Origin: Anthoceros angustus
Lineage: Eukaryota; Streptophyta; Anthocerotopsida; Anthocerotales; Anthocerotaceae
DNA length: 64,000 nt
Direction of reading: 5' to 3'
Assembly: GCA_010909165.1 (NCBI GenBank)
Contig: VJWM01000119.1
Span: 62,001-126,000, forward strand
The notes beneath the pieces are model-generated. The model was not told the DNA's origin, did no database searches, and saw only the letters and a list, made by a program, of their open reading frames with translations. Within the stretch, counting starts at the first letter, position 1. The number at the start of each line of letters is the position of its first letter. The translations under genes were made by a program, and so were the position numbers. Shown in pieces: positions 10,770-22,045 of the stretch.

Positions 10770-11397
10770 ATGTTTGTACCGGCCTATTATAAAGTGAAAG
10801 ACCAGCAGGTGCTGGAAGATTTTGTGAAAGCAAACAGTTTCGCGACCCTGATGACCAACGGTGATCCTACCGAAAGCAACGCATATACCCGTAGAGCTGG
10901 AAGTGAATGCGGCAGGGAGAAAGTGTTGTGGGGCCATATCGCCCGTGGCAACAAACAGTGGAAGGATTTTGAACAACATCCCCTCGTGCGCGTGTGGTGT
11001 ATCTGTCGCCCGTGCACCATTATATTCTTCCGGCTGGTACGACCATCCCAATGCGCCTACCTGGAATTATATTTCGGTGCAGGTAACGGGTCGTATCCGG
11101 CTGGTAGATGAGACCACCGCCTGGGAATCGGTTCGCCGGCTGGTGGACAAATACGAAAAAGGCGCGGTCCATCCGTGTCGCTCGACCGGCTGCCCCGTCG
11201 GTGCAGGCGGAGATGAAAGGATTGGTCGCTTTCGAAATCCAGATCGACCAGTGGGAAGCCGCTTTCAAACTGAGCCAGAACCGCGACGATAAAAATTTCC
11301 AGCTGATCATCGACCAGCTCAAGCCATGGCCGATCCGACGCCCCGGCTGCTCGCCGCACTGATGAAAGAAAGACGCGCCGCCACCCAACCTTCCTGA
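10770..11397 (+). CDS. FMN-binding PaiB-family protein
   Basis: Flavin-reductase-like split-barrel protein of the PaiB family (in Bacillus a negative regulator of sporulation and protease genes; elsewhere often of unknown role). Visible: 'MFVPAYYKVKD', 'FVKANSFATLMTN', 'WGHIARGNKQWKDF', 'HHYISSGWYDHPNAPTWNY' and 'VSVQVTGRIRLVDE'-like text, then 'MKGLVAFEIQIDQWEAAFKL' and 'SQNRDDKNF' in the conserved order. About 205 aa, normal length. Frame breaks near 10,880, 11,000, 11,190 and 11,330. The next start codon (11,401) comes 3 nt after the stop, so it is inside an operon. Confidence 0.85.
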
Positions 11398-11400
11398 ACC

Positions 11401-12930
11401 ATGAAACGAATTGTACTTTTCTTGTTGCTGCTGCCTTGTTGTACTGCATTCGCGCAGCATGCATTCGACTTCAAAGCCATTCCCTTTTCTGCACCGGATA
11501 TCGTGTCGCCCATGCGCGGTGCGGGAGGCTGGCACAACATGACCGCCCGGCAGGTATTGAATTACCCACGGCCGAGAGGAATGCGAACCACTCGACGCTT
11601 ATTACCGCAGCGGCCTCAGCTGGAACCTGCTCGAAAAGGCGAGGGCAATACAACTGGAAACCCTTCGACGACTTCATCAATTCCTGCATCGATCGCGGCA
11701 TCGGGCAGAAGATGGCTTTCAACATCATGACCTTGCATCCGGGCGCCACCGACGGTATACAGCAAGACAAAGCCTACATGCATTACCGCTGTATGTGCAC
11801 CAGAAAATGCAGGCCGATGGCCCCGCCCAGGCCGACTGGATCAACAAGTCCGACGACCGGGCCTGGAACTGGGTGCCCAACTGGAATCACCTTTCCTCAG
11901 CCGCGTGGAAGCGTTGCTGCACTGGCCACCCACATCAATACGACCACTTACCGGAACGTGTTGTACCGGCACGTGATCAGTTATATCGACATCGGCATTT
12001 ACGGTTGCTGGGGCGAATGGAACCACAGTGGTATCGTCAAAACAACGACGACTATCCCGCTGGCCGGCAGGCTACGGCCGCATCGCTGATCCGGATCGTG
12101 GATGCTTACAAAAGCTTTTTCCTGATGTTCGCTGGTGGCCATGCGTTCGACGGCAACCAGTTTCCCAATGTGATGGTACCGCACTTGAAGTGGGGTATTA
12201 TGGTGCCACCAGCAACCGCTGGGGCAAAATCGGGTACAAAAGGATGAACTGGGGCGGGGACATGAGCCTTATGTCCGCGCCACCACCATCGCGAACAAAA
12301 CGGTGTACAAGGGATTGCATTTCGATACCGCCATCCAGAACTGGTGGAAATATGCGCCCGTGAATGGCGAGGGACTGAATTACGGAACTGCCGACGGCGG
12401 CGGTTATCCTTTTTACAATATGCAGAAAGAAGTGCGCGAATTTCACGCTTCAGATTGCCAATGGCACTGGGGCGATGGCAAGGGCGGCGATGAAAGCCAG
12501 TTGGCCGACAACCGCGCAAAAGACTTTATGCGTACTGCCGGAAATGGCCGGTTACCGCATAGTACTGAAAGCGGGCAGTATGCCCGAAAAAGTGGCCGTG
12601 AACAAACCCTTCAAGATTTTCCTCAACTGGCAGAATGTGGGCAATGCGCCCAATTACGAGCGATGGCGGGTGGTATATGAACTTCGTGGGCCAGATGGAA
12701 AAAGGTGTGGAAGGCGTTGCCAGCATGAAGATCAAAGGATTTTGCCCGGCCGCACCTGGTTACCAGCGACCAGGTAACGCTGCGCGGCATCAAACCGGAC
12801 AATTACCAGTTGGTGCTGGTGATCCGTGACCTAACGGGTATCGTCAGCCGCTGCCGCTGGCCATCGAGGCCGGCTGCCCGATAGCCGCCGCTATGAACTG
12901 CGTTCACAGCTCACCGTTACTGCTCAATAA
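11401..12930 (+). CDS. Secreted DUF4832-type glycosidase-like protein
   Basis: Signal peptide MKRIVLFLLLLPCCTAFAQ, then a TIM-barrel-like part: 'VSPMRGAGGWHNM', 'YYRSGLSWNLLEKARGQYNW' (glycosidase-like 'W..iEP..G.Y.W' pattern), 'GQKMAFNIMTLHPG', and 'SYIDIGIYGCWGEWNHSG', where GxWGEW is typical of these families. The C-terminal beta domain 'NKPFKIFLNWQNVGNAPNYE' with 'RWRVVYELRGPDG' matches the DUF4832 pattern, ending 'ELRSQLTVTAQ'. About 505 aa. Its place between PaiB and GH95/sulfatase genes suggests polysaccharide breakdown, but no substrate can be named. Several frameshifts, for example near 11,570, 11,790, 12,130 and 12,700. Confidence 0.75.
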
Positions 12931-12936
12931 CCTGAT

Positions 12937-15318
12937 ATGCCATATAAAACCGGATCATCGCTGCTGGCGTTTTGCCTGTTGGCTGTTGCCGCATTTTCCC
13001 CAATCGACCCATCTCGCTTTTTCCCGTCCGGCTGATGCGCGGGCCCGCGACACCAGCGCTGGTTGGATGAACGACAGCGCCTGGCTCCAGGCTCTTCCGT
13101 GGGCAACAGCAGTATCCGGGCCATGGTGTTTGGCGATGTTTCGCTGGAAAGGTTGCAACTGAATGAAAATCGCTGTGGAGCGGGGTGCCGATGACAATGA
13201 CAATCCGAAGCGGTGCAGTCGCTGGCAGAAATCCGCCGGCTGCTGTTTGCCGGGAAATACGCCGCAGCTACCGAGCTCACCAATAAAACACAGGTGTGCA
13301 AAGGCGTTGGCTCAGGCCAGGGCAATGGCGCAACAGCACCCTGGCTGCTTCCAGACTTTGGGCGACCTGTGGCTCAACTTTGCCGACAAGCGCGGGTATA
13401 CGCAGTATTCACGCGGGCTCGACCTCGTGAATGGCATTGCGTTTACGAACTACACCCAGAACAAGATCAGGTACCAGCGCGAAGTGTTTTCCAGCTTTCC
13501 CGACCAGGCACTGGTGGTACGACTAACGGCCAATGCGAAGGCAGCGCTGAGCTTTTCGATCGCCATCGACCGCCCCGAGCGCTTCGCCACCACGGCATCG
13601 GCCGATAAACTGGTGATGAAGGGCGTACTGTCGAACGGCAGCAAGGCGGCGATGGCATGCAGTACGAAGTGCAGGTGGTGCCGGTGGTAACCGGCGGCAC
13701 ACTGAAACAAGTGGGCAAAACGCTGGTGATCAGCAAAGCAGATGCAGTTACCCCATCATCACGGCCGCCACCGACTATGAACTGAAATACCCTACTTATA
13801 AAACACCGCCTTCCGCGAAAAACTGTCCGCCGTTACACGCAAAGCGACCGCCACCCCGTATACGCAACTGCGCAGCCGGCACGTGCAGGACTTTTCGGAA
13901 AAATGAACCGCTCCTGGCTTCGGTTAGGCGACACCGGTAGTAACGATCCGATTTTGCCTTGTACTCCCTGTATTACCAATATGGCCGTTACCTGCTGCTG
14001 TCGTCATCCCGCGCGGGGTCATTGCCGCCAACCTGCAGAGCATGTGGACCAACAAGATCCAGACGCCTGGAACTGCGACTACCATACCGACATCAATGTA
14101 CAGATGAACTACTGGCCGGAGCTCACCAACCTGGCCGACTGCCAGCAGCCGCGACCGACCTGGTGCAAAGCCTGGTGGCGCCAGGCGCAAAAACAGCGCA
14201 GGTGCAATACCACATGAAGGGCTGGTGCGTGCATCCCATCACGAATGTGGTGGGGATACCGCGCGCCGGGCGAACACCGAGCTGGGGACTGCACGTAGGT
14301 GCGACCGGCTGGATGGCAAGACACTTATGGGAACATTATGCCTTCACCCAGAACAAAGATTACCTCGCCAAAGTATACCCGACGCTAAAGGCGCCTGTGA
14401 ATTTTATTTCGACTGGCTGGTGAAACACCCGGTCACCGGTAAGTGGGTGTCGGGCCCCGCGAGCTCGCCGAAAATGCTTTTGTTGCTCCCGATGGCAGCA
14501 CCGGTGGTGTGAGCATGGGCCCTTCGCACGACCAGGAAGTGATCCACGACCTGTTCCGTTTCACCAGTTCGGCAGCCGCGGCATTGTCGATCGACAGCAA
14601 CGACACCTTCGTACGACAATTGAAAAATACCGATGCCCACCTCGCCATGCCGGCCATCGGCAGCGACGGAAGGCTGATGGAATGGGCCGAACCCTTCCAG
14701 GAAGTAGAACCCAATCACCGCCACGTGTCTCACCTGTATGCATTGCATCCGGGCGATCAGATTGGCGTGAACAGCACGCCGGACCTGGCGCAGGCGGTGC
14801 GGAAATCGCTCGACGCCCGTGGCGACGACGGTACCGGCTGGTCGCTCGCCTGGAAAGTAAATTTCTGGGCGAGGCTGCACGATGGCGACCGCGCATTGAA
14901 ACTGCTGAAACGTTTGCTGCAGCCGGTGCAGGGTCTCGACGTACAGATGAACAACGCGGGTGGCACATATCCCAACCTGTTCTGCGCGCATCCGCCCTTC
15001 CAGATCGATGGCAATTTCGGGGCACCGCATTGCAGAAATGCTGTTGCAAAGCCACGAAGGGAGATTGAATTGTTGCCCGCGCTGCCGGCGAGTTGGTCGG
15101 CTGGCAAAGTGAAAGGTTGTGCGCGCGTGGTGGCTACGAGCTCGACATCGAATGGCTGGCGGTCGGTTGAAACAGGTGCAGGTTACCGCAAAAACAGGTG
15201 GGGAATGCCGGGTTCGCTACGGTAACAAAACGCTGGTGAAAAAAATGACTGCGGGACAGGTGTTACAAATTGAGCAGGAATTGATACGCTGATCGCCACG
15301 GTAAATGCGGAATTTTAG
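12937..15318 (+). CDS. Glycoside hydrolase family 95 (alpha-L-fucosidase-like)
   Basis: Exported enzyme of GH95, a family that inverts alpha-1,2-L-fucosides (some members act on galactosides). Starts 6 nt after the previous stop with 'KTGSSLLAFCLLAVAAFSP'. Landmarks: 'MVFGDVSLERLQLNEN.LW' followed by 'SGG', 'FGCFQTLGDLWL' (garbled), 'YSRGLDLVNGIAF', 'REVFSSFPDQALVVRL', 'YGRYLLLSSSRAGSLPPNLQ', 'WNCDYHTDINVQMNYWP', 'GGVSMGPSHDQEVIHDLF', 'EVEPNHRHVSHLYALHPGDQ', 'GDDGTGWSLAWKVNFWARL' and 'FQIDGNFGG'. About 790 aa. The end is uncertain: TGA 15,290-15,292 as read, or TAG 15,316-15,318 if one base was lost in an AT run. I prefer the latter because it gives the usual operon spacing to the sulfatase. 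Confidence 0.9.
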
Positions 15319-15321
15319 GGC

Positions 15322-16963
15322 ATGAGAAATGCCTTGATTCTTTTGCTGCTGGCAGGTTTATCCACTACCACTGTTGCTGCGCCTCGTCCCAATATCATTT
15401 TGATTCTTGCCGACGACCTCGGTTATTCCGACCTCGGCTGTTATGGCGGCGAAATCCAGACACCGAACCTCGACCAGCTGGCGGCTTCTGGCATCCGGTT
15501 TCGCCATTTTACAATACATCGCGTTGCTGCCCACGCGCGCAGCGTTGCTCACCGGCCTGTACAGCCAGCAGGCGGGTATCGGCCGCATGACCACCGACGA
15601 AAAGAACCGGGCTACCGGGGATACCTGACCGAAAATGCAGTAACACTCGCCGAAGTTTTGAAAACCGCGGGATATCAAACGGCGATGTCGGGCAATGGCA
15701 TGTGTCTAACACCATCGAACAACCGAAAGAAGCCCACCTGAAATGGCTGGCCCACCAGGCCGATTACGGTAACTTTTCGCCCATCGAACAATACCCGACC
15801 CACCGCGGGTTCGACAAATACTACGGTAACATATTCGGCGTGGTGGATTATTTCGATCCTTTCAGCCTCGTCAGCGGCGACAAAGCGGTTGCGAATGTGC
15901 CCGCCGGTTATTATCACACCGATGCCATCAACGATACGGCGGTGCAGTACATCAAAACCATGGGTGCCGCCGGCAAACCTTATTTCCTGTACGTGGCCCA
16001 CACCGCGCCGCACTGGCCTTTGCAGGCTTTGCCGGAAGACATCAAAAATATGAGAACACTTACAAGGTGGGATGGGATGCCATTCGCCTTGCGCGGTACC
16101 AGCGCATGGCCAAACTTGGCCTCATCGATACGGTGCGCACCAAATTGTCACCGCGCATCGATGCCGATCTCCTTTGGCAAAACAACCCCGATACCGTTTG
16201 GGATGCGCGTGCTATGGCGGTACACGCGGCGATGGTCGACCGGATGGACCAGGGCATCGGTCGGTTACTACAAGCACTCGATGAAAGTGGGGAGCGCGAC
16301 AACACACTCATCATCTTCCTGAGCGACAACGGCGCCAGTCCTGAAAATGCCGCCAACTACGGACCGGCTTTGACCGTCCCGAAACCCGCGACGGCCGCAA
16401 AATCATCTTTCCACCAAAAAATACTACCGGCGATCAAAACCAGTTTTGCTTCCATCGGCCACCGCTGGTCTAACGTGGTGAATACGCCCTACCGTTTCGC
16501 CAAGGCCCAGTCGTACGAAGGTGGTGTTCGCACACCGATGATCGCTTCATGGCCAAAGGCATTAAAACAAAGGCGGATACAGCGACTGGTTAGGTCATGT
16601 GATGGATTTTATGCCCACCTTCCTGGAATTGTCGGGTGCCAAATACCCTTCAGTGGTGAAAGGACAGGCGATCACGCCTTATTCCAAGTAGCCTGGTGAA
16701 TGCTTTCACGAATAAGAAAACGATAAGAAAAACGCCACTTTTCAACGAACACTTCAATGCGCGGAGTGTGCGCAACAACAATTGGAAACTGGTATCGCTG
16801 TCGGGCGACAGCACCTGGCACCTGTACCGGATCCACGACGATGAAACCGAGCTGCTCGACCTTGCTGGACAATATCCCGGTGGTGCGCCAACTGGCGGAA
16901 TGGCAGCAATGGGCCAATACCACGCCGTTTTCCCAAGCCCGGCAGATAGCTGGATACCGTTAG
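15322..16963 (+). CDS. Sulfatase (arylsulfatase-type, FGly enzyme)
   Basis: Exported sulfatase: signal peptide ([20 protein letters not shown]), then '[20 protein letters not shown]' with the metal-binding DD pair. The FGly motif [11 protein letters not shown] (C-x-P-x-R) near 15,530 needs one restored C to read through. Further landmarks: '[15 protein letters not shown]', '[20 protein letters not shown]', '[15 protein letters not shown]' (metal-binding D-N), '[11 protein letters not shown]', '[18 protein letters not shown]'. I end it at TAG 16,961-16,963 ('QARQIAGYR'), the frame matching family C-termini. About 545 aa. Together with GH95 it points to a sulfated, fucose-containing glycan, which is inference. 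Confidence 0.9.
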
Positions 16964-16976
16964 AATTTGGTAACTT

Positions 16977-17573
16977 GTGAAGGCCAAACACCATGCTACC
17001 ACATACTTCCACACACGACGGGCATTCCTGCAATTGTCGGCAGCGCTGTCGGCACTGGCGATACCGCAATCGGTAAAAGCTGCCGCCGGACGGGTGCGCG
17101 ACTTTTGTTCCGCAAAACAAACCCTGCCGCTCACCATAAGCATCAACAAAAGCCATATACGGTTACAGCAGACACCCGGACCACGTTGCTCGATCTGCTT
17201 CGTGAAAACCTGGACCTGACCGGCACCAAAAAGGCTGTGACCACGGCCAGTGCAGCGCCTGCACCGTACACATCGACGGACAAAGAGTATTGAGTTGCCT
17301 CACGTTGTCGGCTTCGGCAGCAGGGAAGGAAGTGACCACCATCGAAGGACTAGGACGGTGACAAACTGCACCAATGCAGGAAGCTTTCATCACCTGCGAC
17401 GGATTCCAGTGTGGTTATTGTACACCCGGCCAGATCATGTCGGCCGTGGCTTGCGTCAAGAAGGACATACGCATTCGGTGGCCGAGATCAAGGAATTCAT
17501 GAGTGGCAATATCTGCCGTTGCGGCGCCTACAACGGCATCGTGGAATCCATTCAAAAAGTGGCTGCGTTATGA
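16977..17573 (+). CDS. Molybdenum hydroxylase, [2Fe-2S] subunit (PaoA/YagT-like)
   Basis: Small electron-transfer subunit of an aldehyde oxidase/xanthine-dehydrogenase-like enzyme. The N-terminus looks like a Tat leader (TRRAFLQLSAALSALAIPQS), implying periplasmic export. Plant-ferredoxin-like cluster: 'DLTGTKKGCDHGQCSACTVH', seen across a frameshift. Second cluster in the helical domain: 'FITCDGFQCGYCTPGQIMSA' and 'SGNICRCGAYNGIVESI'. The start appears to be GTG 16,977-16,979, though a frameshifted upstream ATG cannot be excluded. It overlaps the FAD-subunit gene by 4 nt (ATGA). About 195 aa. Confidence 0.9.
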
Positions 17574-18533
17574 AACCATTCCAGTTCAGCAAGGCCGCCA
17601 GTTTTGGATGCTGCCTTAGCCAGCAAAACCAACCAGCAACAGTTTTGGGTGGGGAACCACTGGTTGACCTGATGAAAAACACATCGCCCAGCCGATGGCG
17701 TGATCGACATCAACGCCATGTTGCCCGCAAAATCACCAACGTTGCCAAAGGCATCAGCATCAGCGCCACGGTGAAAAACAGTGCTGTCGCCAACGATGAA
17801 ACGGTATTGAAACAATTTCCGCTCTTGTCGAAAGCGATACTCGCGGGTGCCTCACCGCAGATACGCAACATGGCCAGCACCGGCGGCAACCTGTTACAAC
17901 GCACGCGCTGCCCTTATTTCTACGACATTACTACCCCTTGCAATAAAAGACAACCCGGCGCAGGCTGCAGTGCTTTTGCCGGCAACAACCGCATGAACGC
18001 CATTGTCGGCTACAGCAAAGTGGCCGTGCATCCTTCGGATATGTGTGTGGCGTTGGCTGCGCTGGATGCCGTGGTGGTGACCAGGAATAAAAGAAAGAAA
18101 CAAAGTCGATTCCATTTGGCGATTTCCACCGGTTGCCGGGCAGCACCCGCAGCTCGACAACAACCTGCCGTCCGACGCAGTAATTGTGTCGATCGATATT
18201 CCATCCAATGCCTTCGCCGCGCACAGCGCGTATGTAAAATGCGTGACCGCGACTCTTATGCCTTTGCGCTGGTATCGGTGGCCGCAGCATTACAGTTGAA
18301 TGGCAATACCATTGTAGCTGCGCGACTGGCATCGGGCGGGGGTGGCGCACAAACCCTGGCGCTGGCGAAGCCGAAACCTGGCTGAAGGCAAAACCGCCAA
18401 CGCCGACAATTTTGCAAAAGCGGCAGCCATCGCCATAGCCGGATTAAAGCCTTTGTCGCACAACGGCTTCAAAGTGCCGATGCTGGCCGGAGCCATCGAA
18501 ACCGCCTTGCAGCAATGCATTCAAACCACTTAA
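17570..18533 (+). CDS. Molybdenum hydroxylase, FAD subunit (PaoB/YagS-like)
   Basis: FAD-binding middle subunit that passes electrons between the Fe-S and FAD centres. Visible: 'MKPFQFSKAAS', 'FWVGGTTLVDLMKE' (broken frame), 'LSKAILAGASPQIRNMASTG' then 'GNLLQRTRCPYFYD' (the FAD loop and Cys-rich segment of PaoB-like proteins), 'HPSDMCVALAALDAVV', and the C-terminal 'CO dehydrogenase flavoprotein' helix region 'FAKAAAIAIAGLKPLSHNGF'. About 325 aa. Frame breaks near 17,650, 17,930, 18,100, 18,230 and 18,350. It overlaps the Mo-subunit gene by 19 nt. Confidence 0.9.
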
Positions 18534-20718
18534 AACAAGGGTATGGCATTTTTGACGACGACTACGATGATTTGCCCGAGGGGGTAGAAGCCCTCGCCAA
18601 AGTGACCGGCAAAGGCAAATATGCTGCGGAATACGCCGCCAATGGGATGGTGCACGCCGTGCTGGTGGGCAGTACCATCGCATCAGGAAGATCACCGCGA
18701 TCAACACCGACGGCGCCAGGCAGGTAAAGGGACTGATCGATATCATCACCCACCTGAATAAACCGCAAGTACCGGGACTGGCCACCGAAGAAAAGCAAAG
18801 GAAACCCGTTTCGGTTTGCCGGTTTTTCATACGGATACCATTTTTTCAAGGGTCAACCCATCGCGCTCGTTGTTGCCGAAACATTGGAAGATGCGATGTA
18901 TGCCGCTTCACTGGTGACAGCGACCTACAGCAAAACGGCATTCGAAGTCGACTTCGACAAAGCCGCCAGCCAGGTGCCGCTGAAGGCCGATGGCAAGGAA
19001 AAGCGAAGCAGCACTGGTCGGGTGCCGCCCACCAGGTCGACAATATCTACAGCATCAAAGCGGAAGTGCATAACCCGATGGAGATGCATGCCACGATCGC
19101 CGAATGGACGGCGGCCGACCGGTTGAAACTGTACGACAAAAACCAGGGCGTAAACAATGTGCAGCGCAGCATGTCGGGCTCTTTGGTATTCCTGCCAAAA
19201 ACGTTGAAGTGATCAGTGAATTCGTAGGCGGTGGCTTCGGCTCCGGCCTGCGCGTTTGGCCACCCTCGCCGCCGTCATGGCCGCGAAACAGGTGAAACGC
19301 CCGGTGAAACTCATGCTCACCCGCCCGCAGATGTTTTATTCGGTAGGGTATCGACCCGCGGCCTGGCAGCGCCTGAAAATCGGTGCCGATGCCGATGGAA
19401 AATTCACCGGCATCGTTCACCAGGCGCGCAACAACAGTTCGCTGTACGAAAATTTCAGTGAAGGCATCACGCGCATCACGCGGCTGATCTATCATTTCCC
19501 CAACCTGAAAACGGAATCGGCCATCGTGCCGCTGAACCTCAGCTCACCCACCTGGATGCGTGGCCCCGGCGAATGCACGGGCGATTTCGCCATTGAATCG
19601 GCGATCGATGAACTGAGCTACCAATTGAAGATGGATCCGGTGGAGGTAAGGTTGAAAAACCTGGCGCTCGACAAACATCCGAATCTGGATTGCCCTGGGT
19701 ACCAATTATGTAGACGAGTGCGTAAAAGGTGCAGAGATGATCGGCTGGTCGGCCCGTGCCGCAACGCCCGCCGCAACCGTTGAGGGCGATTGGCAAACCG
19801 GCTATGGCATGGCCGTTGGCATGTGGAGCGCGGGCAGGGGCAATGCCAGTGCGGGTTTAACGCTTACGCGCGATGGCATACTCACCCTGAAAACAGCGAT
19901 GACCGATATCGGGACGGGTACCGGTACGGGTATACAGAACATGGCGGCCGAAACAACGGGAATGCCCAAGTCGAACATCAAGGTGGAATTGGGCAATTCA
20001 GACCTGCCACCGGCGCCCAGCCAGGAGGCAGTACGGGATTGTCGACCATCAGCGGACCTGTAGTCGGCGTTTGCGTGGACCTGATGAAAAACTGGGTGAA
20101 TACGCGGCGGCCATCGATCCTGCATTCGCGAATGCAGCTACGCCATCATTACAACTTACACCTGTGGAGTAGTGCACAGCAACGGGAAATCCGTTTCGCT
20201 GGCAGACATCTGGACCAAAAACAACCTTACGCAGATCGAACTGGAAGCCACTTCTGGACCAGGTGAGGAAAGAAAAATTCGCTTTCTGTACTTCGGCTGT
20301 GCATTACTGTAAGCTGCGCGTGAACCGCAAAACGGGTAAGGTCAAAATAGACAAAATGGTATCGGTAGCCGACGGTGGCAAGATCGTGAACGAGCAGGCC
20401 GCAGCCAACCAGATGTCGGGTGCCGCGGTAGGTGGCATCGGCATGGCCCTTACCGAAGAACAACTGGTGGATCCGGCGTTGGGCAGCCTCGTGGGTCATG
20501 ATTTCGCAGGGTACCATGTGGCCGTCAATGCCGACGCCCCAATCATACAGGTGGGCTTCATCAACAAACCCGATGTCAATATCAACCCGTCGGGTGCCAA
20601 AGGCTTGGCGAGGTGGGTATCATTGGAACAGCGGCTGCCATTGCGAATGCCATCTACCACGCCACGGGAAAAGAATCAGGGAACTTCCGATCACCCCGAC
20701 AAGATACTGCTCGCTTAA
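18515..20718 (+). CDS. Molybdenum hydroxylase, molybdopterin-binding subunit (PaoC/YagR-like)
   Basis: Large catalytic subunit of the xanthine oxidase family. Starts MHSNHLKQGYGIF at 18,515. Segments: 'LAKVTGKGKYAAEYAANGMV', 'KGQPIALVVAETLEDAMYAA', 'EVHNPMEMHATIAEW', 'VISEFVGGGFGSGLR', 'SPTWMRGPGECTGDFAIESA', 'IDELSYQLKMDPVEVRLKNL', 'TAMTDIGTGTGTGIQNMAAE', and 'GAKGLGEVGIIGTAAAIANA', where the Glu after KGLG corresponds to the catalytic base (broken by one frameshift near 20,610). About 730 aa, as expected. The substrate (aldehyde or N-heterocycle) cannot be told. It converges with mscS; the two stops overlap by 4 nt. Confidence 0.92.
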
Positions 20719-21787
20719 TTGCGGGTCAGCACCGAACCGTCTTCCTGCTGCACCCCGTTGAGGTAAAGGGTTTGGGTAGGGTAGGCGAACTCGATGCCCA
20801 GTTGCTGGAATTTGTCAAACAACTGGAGACAGATGCGCTGGTGCGTATCCATGTACAGCACATAATCTGCCGTGGTGATGAAATACACGATCTCGAAATT
20901 GATGGCGAATTCGCCGAACGATTTGAAGTGCGCGCGGTCGAATTGCGCCTTTTCTTCTTTGTCGATGATTTAACCATGTCGGGAATGCGACGCAGCAAAT
21001 CGGATGCTGTAGTGTACACCACGCCGATGCTGAACAACACGCGGCGTTTCTCCAGCCGTTTGAAATTCTGGATCACGTCTTTCACCATTTCCGTATTGGG
21101 CATTACCAGTTGCTGCCCGTCAGGACTGCGTAAGTGAGAAGTTTTGATGCCGATCTTTTCCACCACACCACTGTGGTTTTGGTGGAGATGAAATCGCCGA
21201 TCTCGAAAGGCTTGTCGAAGAAGATGACGATATAACTGAACAGGTCGGCCAGAATATTTTGTGCGGCCAGGGCAATGGCGATACCACCCACCCCAGACCG
21301 GCGATGATGGTGGTAACATTGTAGCCCAGGTTGTCGATCAGCATCACGATGCCCGCACACCAGATCAGGGCCTTCACCACCAACAGCATGCCCTGCACCT
21401 GTTTGATGCGTTGTTCGGGTTCATTGCGGGCTTTCAGTGCACCGGTAACCAGGTGCTGTATGCAGAAGATGACGAGCCGAACAGCGATATAGGTGGTCAC
21501 CAATGCGCCACCGATAATACCTGCTCCAGTTTAGGGATAAAAGTCAGCTGCTTGATGATGCGCAGGTTGACTACCAGGTACACATAGGGAATAATGTATT
21601 TGTCGGCCGCCTCAACAATAAGGTCGTCAAATTTGGAGTCGGTTTTCGCCGTGATTTTAGTCATCACACCGATCAGCCAACGCCTGGTCGTACGCCACAA
21701 TATCCAGGTCAGCAACATGCCACCCACTACCAGTAAATAACTCAATACGGTGTTGCCCACCAGATTTGATTCAATGTTTTCTTTCAT
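20715..21787 (-). CDS. Small-conductance mechanosensitive channel (MscS family)
   Basis: Inner-membrane channel that releases solutes under turgor stress. N-terminus MKENIESNLVGNTVLSYLLV with about four membrane helices, then the pore helix 'LGVGGIAIALAAQNILADLF' and 'FFDKPFEIGDFI' of the family, and a cytoplasmic beta/alpha-beta part ending 'YPTQTLYLNGVQQEDGS'. Stop 20,715-20,717. About 355 aa. Four or more frameshifts (about 21,530, 21,290, 21,165, 20,970). The N-terminal third is present again at 33,170-33,583. Confidence 0.93.
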
Positions 21788-21910
21788 GTTATTGTTTTCG
21801 GATCCTGCGCTTGCACAAATTGTGTTGTAAAAAGATCACCGTCTTCCGATAAAAGTTTTGAATGTACCGCAAATAGTGAACCATGGTCATTTGTGCTCGG
21901 TGAAAAGTTG

Positions 21911-21918
21911 TATATTTG
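21911..21918 (+). promoter_or_regulatory. Bacteroidota-type -7 promoter element upstream of the SPS-like gene
   Basis: TATATTTG fits the Bacteroidota consensus TAnnTTTG, 127 nt before ATG 22,046. A TTTG at 21,890-21,893 could be the -33 element, but the spacing differs between this copy (17 nt) and the second copy near 33,714 (24 nt) because of a 7-nt indel. The rest of the gap 21,788-22,045 is a 5' leader in which I see no other feature. Confidence 0.6.
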
Positions 21919-22045
21919 CGACGTAGAAAACGGCTTGTGGAATTCTTTGTACAAATCCACATTACTTCAAAGCTGCCCTTTCCCTTTTATGTGCCGCATT
22001 TATTGCCTGCAACAACAGTGGCACAGTCATTTAAATTAATCTGGA

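Noticed and set aside
16696-16980. Sulfatase ending at 16,980 in the open frame
   Set aside because: The other frame ends 'QARQIAGYR' at 16,963 and matches the pattern of sulfatase C-termini, leaving a normal gap to the next gene.
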